In this document: piece after piece, positions 56,794 to 64,000 of the stretch
Layout of the letters: each line of letters opens with the position of its first letter
Numbering within the stretch: the first letter of the stretch is position 1
Assembly: GCA_005217565.1 (NCBI GenBank)
Contig: SJCO01000009.1
Location: 62,001-126,000, forward strand
DNA length: 64,000 nt
Reading direction: 5' to 3'
Source of the DNA: Puteibacter caeruleilacunae
GTDB taxonomy: Bacteria; Bacteroidota; Bacteroidia; Bacteroidales; Prolixibacteraceae
Translations under genes and position numbers: made by a program
The notes under the pieces: generated by a model
Told to the model about the DNA's origin: nothing
Seen by the model: the letters and a program-made list of their open reading frames with translations, nothing else
Databases searched by the model: none

Positions 56794-58302
56794 TTAGTAT
56801 TCAAGGACTGATACCGGAGGAAGTGGAGCCTTATTCTCTTTGCGCCACTGTACTAATTCAGCCAAAAGTTTATCAGCAATATCCTTACGTTCAACACTTA
56901 AATCCTTGCTTTCTTTTAGATCCTCCTTCAGGTTATATAGTTCAACCTTTCCATCGAGTATAAACTGGATAAGTTTCCAATCCCCTTTACGAATAATCGA
57001 ACATGGAGGATTTTTATACGAGCTGGCAATATGCCAGAATAAAGGTCGCTTCATTTCTTTTCTTTTCAGCAAAGTAGGAACCAAACTGTTTCCATCGAGC
57101 ACCTCATGATAATCGTTAATACCAGCAAGTTCAAGGAATGTTGGGAAATAATCCATACCACTAATAGGCATATCACAAGTACCCGGTTTAATATGCTTTG
57201 GCCAACTTACAATAGCAGGCACACGTATACCACCTTCGTAAACAGTGCCCTTTTGTCCCCTAACATCGTTACTGCAACTAACATTATTGAAGCCATTATC
57301 AGATGTAAAGATGACGATGGTGTTTTCACGTAAACCCTCCTTCTCCAGGTAATCTACGATCCGCTGAACGTTATCATCAATCGACTCTATCATTGTAGCA
57401 TAGCCGGCAATGGTTTCCAGTTTCTTTGTTCCCTGTCCTGTTGCCAGATCCGGATCCTTTTTCATGTACTTATCCATCCACTTCTGACTACGAACAATAA
57501 TTGGTCGATGAGGTGAATGAAAATGTAGATTTACAAAGAATGGCTTATCCTTGTTGCGATCCATGAAATCAATAGCATCGTCGGTTAAACGATCGGTCAA
57601 CCATTCATCGTTAGGTTTGTCTTTCATAAACGGATTCTTAAATGGAGCAACATACCCTCCACTTTCCGACTTATACCCCTTTGGATATCCTCGTGCAGGA
57701 TCTCCCCACCAGGTACCGCCTACATTTTCATGAAAACCACGACCTGTTGGATAATACTGCTCGTATTCTTTCTTATGACGCTCTACCCAACTAAAATCAC
57801 CATTGGCAGGTTGAGACAGCTTCTTTTTAAACGGATAATCTTTCTCTAATTCAGGATTTGGACCAACAATATGCCATTTTCCCAGGTGAATTAACTGATA
57901 TCCAGCCTTATTTAATGGTTCAGCATACACAGGATGCTCTTTACCTACTGTCCATCGTGAATAGATATTCTTTTGTGGATCTTTCCCCTCTAAGACAGGT
58001 ACCGTATATACTCCTGTCCTAAATGACTGTCTTCCAGTGAGGAGCGCACTCCTTGATGGAGAACAAGTAGGATACATATAAGCTTGCGTAAAGACCACAC
58101 TCTCTGCAGCCAATTTATCAAGCTTAGGTGTTTCGAACCATTTACTTCCCATAAAACCAGTATCCTGCCACCCCAAGTCATCGGCAAGGATAAAGACAAT
58201 ATTGGGCTGTTTCTTTGCTTTTGCCTGACTGGTAAATGCAGATCCGGCAAGCATTCCAACAGACAATATCCCTGTTGCTATTAATTTCTTATTCAAATGC
58301 AT
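56794..58302 (-). CDS. Secreted sulfatase, arylsulfatase A-like
   Basis: 502 residues, signal peptide about 1-28. Asp41-Asp42 in FILADDLG bind metal and C80-SPSR is the formylglycine motif, with ALLTGRQSFRTG after it. HLGKWHIVG carries the active-site Lys/His, and VIFTSDNGF the distal metal ligands. YEGGIRVPAIVSWP is family typical. It lies 15 bp after the next sulfatase, indicating an operon, and is separated from the previous one by 145 bp. Confidence 0.93.
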   Translation of the reverse strand: MHLNKKLIATGILSVGMLAGSAFTSQAKAKKQPNIVFILADDLGWQDTGFMGSKWFETPKLDKLAAESVVFTQAYMYPTCSPSRSALLTGRQSFRTGVYTVPVLEGKDPQKNIYSRWTVGKEHPVYAEPLNKAGYQLIHLGKWHIVGPNPELEKDYPFKKKLSQPANGDFSWVERHKKEYEQYYPTGRGFHENVGGTWWGDPARGYPKGYKSESGGYVAPFKNPFMKDKPNDEWLTDRLTDDAIDFMDRNKDKPFFVNLHFHSPHRPIIVRSQKWMDKYMKKDPDLATGQGTKKLETIAGYATMIESIDDNVQRIVDYLEKEGLRENTIVIFTSDNGFNNVSCSNDVRGQKGTVYEGGIRVPAIVSWPKHIKPGTCDMPISGMDYFPTFLELAGINDYHEVLDGNSLVPTLLKRKEMKRPLFWHIASSYKNPPCSIIRKGDWKLIQFILDGKVELYNLKEDLKESKDLSVERKDIADKLLAELVQWRKENKAPLPPVSVLEY

Positions 58303-58317
58303 TTTATAAAGTGTTTT

Positions 58318-59790
58318 CTATTTTCCTTTCCCAAAATCTGGATTAAGCTTTGTTGGAACATCCGCACCTGTATCCTTCACCCATTGCATCAGTTCCTCAT
58401 ATAGCTCTTTCGCCTTAGTAGGATTTTCTTTTGATAGCTCTTTCGATTCACTAAGATCATCCGCTACATTGTAAAGCTCATATTTCTCATACTCATAGAA
58501 GTAAATCAACTTCCAATCACCTTTCATAATTGCAGAAGCTGGCACTGCACGCCATGTCATTATATCAGTTCCATAAATTGGTAATACATTATCACCTGGC
58601 AGACCATCATGAGCCTTTTTCCCACTCAAATAAAGTGGATAATGCCAGAAAATAGGACGCTCAGGTAACTGTTTACCAGTCTTCAAGACCTTCACAAAAG
58701 ACTTTCCATCGACAGGTTGATTCTTTGGCAAATCAGCTCCTGCCAATTCGGCAAACGTTGGCATCATATCTACCCCTGTAATCGGGTAATCTGTTTTACT
58801 TCCAGCTTTTATCTGTCCTGGCCATACAGCTGTCCCCAAGGTTCTGATACCTCCTTCGTACAACGCTCCTTTTGCCCCACGTAAAGGCTCATTTGTGGTA
58901 TGTCCTGCAGGTCCACCATTATCCGACACCACCATAAACAAGGTGTTATCCTCAAGGCCCAACTCTTTAATCTTGGCTCGTAGTATACCAACACTATTAT
59001 CCATCACCTCAATCATTGCGGCATAAGTTGGCGACCACTTCTTCGATTTATCAGGCCAGTTCTCCCACTTCTTTTTGTACTTATCGACAACCTCCTTTTT
59101 AGCAACCAATGGAGTATGTACATCCCATAAGGCAAAGTATAGGAAGAATGGATTTTCCTTATTACGCTCCATAAATTCAGTAGCCGCTTTTGCCATTCTA
59201 TCTGTGGCCAAAGGATCATTATAAAATTTCTTTCCAGGTCCTTGTACACCATCGGTAGTCGACTCATGGAACCCCTGCGTATCAGGACCAACATGCCACT
59301 TACCTATCCTTGACGTTACATAACCTGCACTATTCAGCACTTCAGCAGTAGATATTACCGAAGGCTTAAGCGCATCTCTGGTATCCATTAGATGCTCATC
59401 GTTTTTCCGTTCTTTGGCAGGCACCATAAAACGCATATTTTGCACCTTACCTTTGGCCTGTGTTGAAGGAGTATAGATCTTTGTTCGGGGAGTATACATT
59501 CCACTTAAGATACAAGCTCTTGTAGGAGCACAGTTTGGTCCTCCCGGATAAAATCGATTAAAAATCACACCATCCTTTGCTACCTTATCGATATTTGGTG
59601 TTTCGTAGAAACCGCCAGCACCGCCGTTATATCCTACATCTGACCAAGCCATGTCATCGATTAATACGAATACAATATTGGGCTTAGCCGCATCTTTTTT
59701 CTTGGTTGTATTAATATTGGTTCCGAAGCATAGGTTAACCGACTGCAAAGCAGCAAGGCCAATACTTCCTATTAGTTTTGTTTTTATCAT
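58318..59790 (-). CDS. Secreted sulfatase, arylsulfatase A-like
   Basis: 490 residues with an N-terminal hydrophobic signal segment (1-22). Asp45-Asp46 in VLIDDMAWSDVGY bind metal and C87-APTR is the formylglycine motif. RIGKWHVGP and VVSDNGGPAGHTT are active-site and metal-binding blocks. YEGGIRTLGTAVWPG has Thr-Leu in place of the usual Val-Pro. Similar in length and layout to its downstream neighbour (15-bp gap), but not a close copy. It follows GH97 by 16 bp in the operon. Confidence 0.93.
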   Translation of the reverse strand: MIKTKLIGSIGLAALQSVNLCFGTNINTTKKKDAAKPNIVFVLIDDMAWSDVGYNGGAGGFYETPNIDKVAKDGVIFNRFYPGGPNCAPTRACILSGMYTPRTKIYTPSTQAKGKVQNMRFMVPAKERKNDEHLMDTRDALKPSVISTAEVLNSAGYVTSRIGKWHVGPDTQGFHESTTDGVQGPGKKFYNDPLATDRMAKAATEFMERNKENPFFLYFALWDVHTPLVAKKEVVDKYKKKWENWPDKSKKWSPTYAAMIEVMDNSVGILRAKIKELGLEDNTLFMVVSDNGGPAGHTTNEPLRGAKGALYEGGIRTLGTAVWPGQIKAGSKTDYPITGVDMMPTFAELAGADLPKNQPVDGKSFVKVLKTGKQLPERPIFWHYPLYLSGKKAHDGLPGDNVLPIYGTDIMTWRAVPASAIMKGDWKLIYFYEYEKYELYNVADDLSESKELSKENPTKAKELYEELMQWVKDTGADVPTKLNPDFGKGK

Positions 59791-59806
59791 TGTTTAAATA
59801 TTTAGA

Positions 59807-61690
59807 TTACTTTTTTTCTAGTTTTATACAAATACCACCACCAGGTCTCATCATCACATTCAACTTGTCAGAAGAGCTAATCTGCTTTTTGCTCACCTCG
59901 TACATTTCTCTATTTATCTTCCATGTAGTTTCTTTTCCATCGCTAAATATCGTTGCCTGATAATCTCCTTTTTTCAAAAAATCAAGCTTTATGGACATCT
60001 TACAACCATTTTCATTAGCAACTCCTCCAATCCACCATGTATCACCTTTTCTTCTCGCAATAATAAACTGCTTGCCTATTTGACTATTCAATACTATTGA
60101 TTCATCATAATTTAATGGCAACTCCTTTATAAAATTGAACAGGTCACTCTTTCGCTCATAAGCCTCTGGAATATCAGCCAAGCACAACAATGGAGAGAAA
60201 TAAGTAACACACATTGCTGTCTGCGCTACCACAGTACTCCTTAATGGAGCTCTCACATAAGTACGAGACTCCAATCCATCCAAATTAAAGAAGGCAGGAG
60301 TAACATCAATTGGCCCTGCTACATTGTTTAAAAACGGAGTAATAGTATGATCAACCGGAGAAGCAATGTATCTACCATCGGCTAATGAATGGTTATATTC
60401 ACGAGTGAAGAAATGAGGCCATGTACGTTCAATTCCTGATGGGATCACTGCTTCGTGACAATCAAACATGATTTCATACTCAGCACACTTCTCCAATATC
60501 TGCTGAAGAAGCTCCACACCTTTTTGATTCATCAGTTTTAAAAAACCTAGCTTTATACCAACAACACCCCACTCTTTATAAGTCGATAAGATCTCATCAA
60601 CATCAAAGTTGTCAAAAGCAATACGATTGACATACAGCCATACACCTACATTTTTCTCCTTTGCTTCCTTAAAAAACTTTGGCATATCAATTTCAGGAAT
60701 CACGGTCATTGGGTTTGCTTCAGCTGAATGCTCCTTTCCGTACCAACCAGCATCGATCATAAAATAAGGTATTCCCAGCGCACTAGTCTTTTCTACAAAT
60801 CGGATCAAGGTCTCGGTATTCAAACTATATTCAAAACCATTTTCAACTGCCCCTCTAGCTCTCCAATCCCAAGTACATATCCCTGGTTTAATCCACGAAG
60901 TATCCTCTAGCTTACAAGGTGCATTAAGATTTAATACCAGTTCATTGTTCTCCACAAAATATACTGGATCATTGGCAACCATAACAACACGCCATGGTGT
61001 TTCGAAGCGCTCTGGTAAAATAGTCTCACCAACAATATCAGCACAAAGAATACCATTCGGATTAGCAGTTAAATGAAGACTTCCATAGTTATACAGCTCG
61101 GCTTCAGTGATAAGAATGTAAGTATCCTGGGTGTTACACAATAAAGGCAGACTAGCATTGTTTACATCTGCAACAGCAACATCTGTCTTATATTTTTTTC
61201 CCCAGGGATGATCTAATACCCAACATGACGCATCTTTAGCAACTGAGAACTGCGTATCTTCTTTTATCTGCTTTTTCCCTTTAAACTCAGGAGTCTTTAC
61301 AACATATTTAAACGCCAATCCCTCGTTATAAAGTCTCACTTTTAGTATGAGTTGCTGACCACCATCTTCAAGTGAAAGATTCATACTATTGTATTCATCC
61401 TTTACTGTCTGATTGGCACCCCATAAAGGTTGCCAATCGTTGTTTTCATAGGCCCGTTCAACATCCTTAACCTGTAGTTTTACCTCATTCCCATAAGAGA
61501 TTCCCAGTGCAGAATTTTCGATCACCACTTTTCCGTTTCGTTTCAAAACGTAAGACATCTGTCCTTGATTGATCGAAACTACTGTCTTTAGACTCTTATC
61601 TGGTGACGTTACCACATAATCCTTGGCAATTCCACTTTGTACAACCAACAATGTCAAGTATAAAAACAATATCCACCTATACTTTCTCAT
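59807..61690 (-). CDS. GH97-family glycoside hydrolase with atypical active site
   Basis: 627 residues from the ATG at 61690, where the signal peptide MRKYRWILFLYLTLLVV starts; a longer frame to 61729 is unlikely. The N-terminal beta-sandwich (SPDKSLKTVVSINQGQMSY) and the TIM barrel (IPYFMIDAGWYG, VGVWLYVNRIAF, HEAVIPSGIERTWPHF and FTREYNHS) identify GH97. In known retaining alpha-galactosidases of the family a nucleophile Asp follows KV; here the position is Gly382 in GIKLGF, while the region where inverting alpha-glucosidases carry the HHET base reads YVNRIAF. Specificity is therefore uncertain. It follows the lipoprotein sulfatase by 48 bp. Confidence 0.9.
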   Translation of the reverse strand: MRKYRWILFLYLTLLVVQSGIAKDYVVTSPDKSLKTVVSINQGQMSYVLKRNGKVVIENSALGISYGNEVKLQVKDVERAYENNDWQPLWGANQTVKDEYNSMNLSLEDGGQQLILKVRLYNEGLAFKYVVKTPEFKGKKQIKEDTQFSVAKDASCWVLDHPWGKKYKTDVAVADVNNASLPLLCNTQDTYILITEAELYNYGSLHLTANPNGILCADIVGETILPERFETPWRVVMVANDPVYFVENNELVLNLNAPCKLEDTSWIKPGICTWDWRARGAVENGFEYSLNTETLIRFVEKTSALGIPYFMIDAGWYGKEHSAEANPMTVIPEIDMPKFFKEAKEKNVGVWLYVNRIAFDNFDVDEILSTYKEWGVVGIKLGFLKLMNQKGVELLQQILEKCAEYEIMFDCHEAVIPSGIERTWPHFFTREYNHSLADGRYIASPVDHTITPFLNNVAGPIDVTPAFFNLDGLESRTYVRAPLRSTVVAQTAMCVTYFSPLLCLADIPEAYERKSDLFNFIKELPLNYDESIVLNSQIGKQFIIARRKGDTWWIGGVANENGCKMSIKLDFLKKGDYQATIFSDGKETTWKINREMYEVSKKQISSSDKLNVMMRPGGGICIKLEKK

Positions 61691-61738
61691 ATCCTTTATT
61701 TTTACCGCAAAATCCATTAAATCAGACAAATTTCCTGC

Positions 61739-63214
61739 TTAACGACTAGTACCTGCTTCAATAATCTGATGCATCTTCTGCTCCATCTTTTCAGCAATAT
61801 CAGCATTTTGATCAATCACATTCGTTGTTTCCGAGATATCTGACTTCATATTGAAAAGCTTAAATGGTTTCTCCCATGCTTTTCCTTTAGGTTTCTGTCG
61901 CCCCCCAGAACCAGAGCCAAATACCATTTTCCAATCTCCTTCACGAAGTGCAAATGTTCCACCACTTGAGTGATGCACAACTGGATGTTTTTCAAACTGC
62001 GCATCATTCCCCATTAATAATGGAAGGAAACTGAAGCTGTCCTCTCCTTCATTAGCAGTAACTTGCTTACCTACAAGCTCTGCAAATGTTGAGAAGAAAT
62101 CAGTTGTACAAATAGTCTCTGAAACCACTCGTTGCTTAACTTTCGCTGGCCAGCGAACCAAGAAAGGTACTCGATGTCCTCCTTCCCACACATCTGCTTT
62201 TGTACCGCGATATACATAGTTAGCAGTATGACTCTGAGGGAAGAATCCCTGAATGGTATTATCACTTAAATGATCATCAGTCTCTCCATTCTCCAACTTA
62301 TGCATAAATGAGCCATTATCACTTGTAAATAACACAAGCGTGTTATCATCAATTCCCTTATCCTTTAGCTGTTTTAAAACTTGTCCAACGATATAATCAG
62401 TTTGCATAACATAGTCGCCATAAGGACCTTTGGTTGATTTCCCTTGAAATTCCTTTGCTGGCCATACAGGTTTATGAGGAGAAGGCAACGCATAATACAT
62501 AAAGAATGGTTTCTCCTGATTGGCATACTTGTCAATAACACCCAATGCCTTCGATAGCAAATGATGACCCGCACGTTCAAAATCAAAATTATCAGCTTTA
62601 TCTCCATCTCTCAGATAACGAGGAAAGTACTGCTTCTTCTGCTTCTCTGTTGGCACTTTTGTGAAATGATCGTCCTCGATGTATACATATGGAGGAAAAT
62701 CAAGCGATGCTGAGATACCGTAATATGAATCGAAACCGTTTACAATCGGACTGTTTTCAATTTTCCCTGCATAATCAGTCTTTCCTTCAGCATCTTTTGC
62801 AAAATCCATTCCCAGATGCCATTTTCCTACACCTGCCGTTGTATAACCGTTCGACTTCAACAATGAAGCAATAGTTGTCCTGTTAGGATCAATCAAATGC
62901 TGACTATATCCATTAAGAACGCCTCTTTTCAAACGTGTTCTCCATGCATAGCGACCTGTAATGATACCATAACGCGTAGGTGTACACACAGCCGAATTGG
63001 TATGAGCATCGGTAAATCTTACTCCTTGCTGTGCCAGCATATCCATATTGGGAGTAGGTATTTCCGATTGTTTATTGTAGCACTGTAAATCACCCGATCC
63101 AAGATCATCAGCCAATATAAGCACGATATTCGGCAAACGATCTGTTTTCTGCTCACTAGTACATCCACCTAATGCTGCAAATGCCAGTAATCCGATTCCA
63201 AGTTTCATTTTCAT
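61739..63214 (-). CDS. Sulfatase lipoprotein
   Basis: 491 residues. The lipobox ALGGC (Cys18) makes it a surface or periplasmic lipoprotein, unlike the soluble sulfatases nearby. Asp36-Asp37 in LILADDLG bind metal, C77-TPTR is the formylglycine motif, followed by YGIITGRYAWRTRL. GVGKWHLGMDF and LFTSDNGSFMHK are further signatures. It is similar to arylsulfatase A-like S1 enzymes. It lies 5 bp after the partial sulfatase to its right, in the same operon. Confidence 0.92.
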   Translation of the reverse strand: MKMKLGIGLLAFAALGGCTSEQKTDRLPNIVLILADDLGSGDLQCYNKQSEIPTPNMDMLAQQGVRFTDAHTNSAVCTPTRYGIITGRYAWRTRLKRGVLNGYSQHLIDPNRTTIASLLKSNGYTTAGVGKWHLGMDFAKDAEGKTDYAGKIENSPIVNGFDSYYGISASLDFPPYVYIEDDHFTKVPTEKQKKQYFPRYLRDGDKADNFDFERAGHHLLSKALGVIDKYANQEKPFFMYYALPSPHKPVWPAKEFQGKSTKGPYGDYVMQTDYIVGQVLKQLKDKGIDDNTLVLFTSDNGSFMHKLENGETDDHLSDNTIQGFFPQSHTANYVYRGTKADVWEGGHRVPFLVRWPAKVKQRVVSETICTTDFFSTFAELVGKQVTANEGEDSFSFLPLLMGNDAQFEKHPVVHHSSGGTFALREGDWKMVFGSGSGGRQKPKGKAWEKPFKLFNMKSDISETTNVIDQNADIAEKMEQKMHQIIEAGTSR

Positions 63215-63219
63215 GATTT

Positions 63220-64000
63220 CTATTGTTTTATAGGTTTCTCTTCATAATCTGATTTATTCACCCATCCTGTTTTTACCGATCGGTCACCAGACATATATTT
63301 TTCATAGAAGTTCCAAAGTTGTTTTCTGGCATAAGGATATCCATCGAACACGTCTCCATTACCCACAACACGCGGATCTCCCTGTTTTTCCAATAGCTTA
63401 AACAACCTATCTTTAAGTTGGTTTTTCAGGTTATCATATGCCTTATCGGCCACCTTATTATCAACACAGAAGAAATCCTTTTTCAGGTCATACAACTCTT
63501 CGCCGCTTCTTTTCCCAAAAGCAAGCTGCCAATAGGTATCATCTTTTCCGGCTCTACGCTGATTCAGGATATAAGTCTTGGTAGGACTTCCATCACAATC
63601 AAGATAACCTGTTTCAGGATCAGCTGCTGGCCACAAATGTGGCTTCATATTATTCAGATAAAGTGTACCGTCCTGAATGATCCCCCTAATTGGGTATCCC
63701 TGATTTTCGGGTCTACCACAGTCATGTCTTTCTCGGCCAATTAGTACAAAATCACGCTCAGCAACAACACGTCCCTCTTTTGTTGAATTAAAAATAGGTG
63801 TCAACGATTTTCCAGTCACCGGCTGCATATTCATATTATCAGTCGAAATACCAGCTATCTCAAGGAACGTAGGAGCAATATCAATGAATGATACATAGTC
63901 GTTCACAACACGACCAGGATTCTTAATTCCCTTAGGCCACATAATTGCAAATGGCATATGATTCGACATTTCATACTCTTGAGCTTTACACCGAGGGAAA
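63220..64000 (-). CDS. Sulfatase, C-terminal part (cut by window edge)
   Basis: At least 259 residues are present; the frame continues past the right edge, since the Met at 63969 is preceded by in-frame codons (CKAQEYE). The visible part begins near the MPFAIMWPKG block that corresponds to VPFVVKWP in other sulfatases, then FIDIAPTFLEIAG, and ends with the C-terminal subdomain (GEELYDLKKD). The catalytic Cys motif lies outside the window. It is the most upstream gene of this operon that can be seen. Confidence 0.88.
   Translation of the reverse strand, partial: FPRCKAQEYEMSNHMPFAIMWPKGIKNPGRVVNDYVSFIDIAPTFLEIAGISTDNMNMQPVTGKSLTPIFNSTKEGRVVAERDFVLIGRERHDCGRPENQGYPIRGIIQDGTLYLNNMKPHLWPAADPETGYLDCDGSPTKTYILNQRRAGKDDTYWQLAFGKRSGEELYDLKKDFFCVDNKVADKAYDNLKNQLKDRLFKLLEKQGDPRVVGNGDVFDGYPYARKQLWNFYEKYMSGDRSVKTGWVNKSDYEEKPIKQ

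Noticed and set aside
1-64000. CRISPR arrays, tRNA or rRNA genes, insertion-sequence transposases
   Set aside because: No regular spaced repeats, no cloverleaf with conserved tRNA blocks and no transposase-like frame were found by reading both strands; a tRNA or Infernal scan would be decisive.

Overview
The window looks like a chromosomal segment of a marine or sediment Bacteroidota, probably near Marinilabiliales/Bacteroidales. AT-rich DNA, several promoters of the Bacteroidota type (TTTG, about 19-20 bp, TAnnTTTG), a battery of secreted sulfatases with GH97 and GH116-like enzymes, a pyruvate formate-lyase system and an anaerobic-type cobalamin pathway all point to a facultative or strict anaerobe that degrades sulfated polysaccharides. 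This is inferred from gene content; no rRNA or tRNA gene was seen to confirm it.

Layout. 1-3284 (minus): a GH116-like glucosidase cut by the window edge, a TIM-barrel glycosidase and a sulfatase. 3430-6786: a UvrD/AddA-type helicase-nuclease. 6911-9119: a NarL-type two-component pair and a HicAB toxin-antitoxin module with a palindromic operator. 9387-13406 (minus): sucA-sucB of the TCA cycle, followed by a 0.8-kb gene-free region. 14235-19486: ankyrin lipoprotein, acyltransferase, AraC regulator, LysE exporter, flavodoxin-like reductase, nitroreductase and HxlR regulator. 20157-25396: pflB-pflA-focA (makes and moves formate) facing purT (uses formate) across a shared terminator. 25795-27408: two Rossmann-fold oxidoreductase-like genes. 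27644-32794: a five-gene LolA-like/ABC/outer-membrane module. 32848-33752: promoter, FMN riboswitch and ribB. 33872-38241: an SRPBCC protein, poorly known membrane and lipoproteins, and a CPBP protease.

Cobalamin block, 38277-51983: a leftward operon (cobalamin riboswitch, btuF-btuC-btuD, nitrilase, cobT, cobU, cobT, cobS, cobC) handles uptake and lower-ligand/nucleotide-loop assembly. A divergent rightward operon (cbiL, cbiHC fusion, cbiE/T fusion, cbiG-cbiF fusion) builds the corrin ring by the early-cobalt route. cbiD, cbiJ, cbiA, cbiP, cbiB and btuB are not in the window.

52472-64000 (minus) is a polysaccharide-degradation island: six sulfatases (one cut by the right edge) and a GH97 enzyme, with queF embedded. 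All readable sulfatase active-site motifs are of the cysteine type, so they need formylglycine maturation. No SusC/SusD pair is present. Dispersed intergenic repeats occur near 25.6, 26.5 and 52.0-52.5 kb.

The least explained items are the two cobT paralogues, the five-gene envelope module, the atypical GH97 active site and the repeat/hairpin block at 52.0-52.5 kb. No clearly new defence or mobile system was found.
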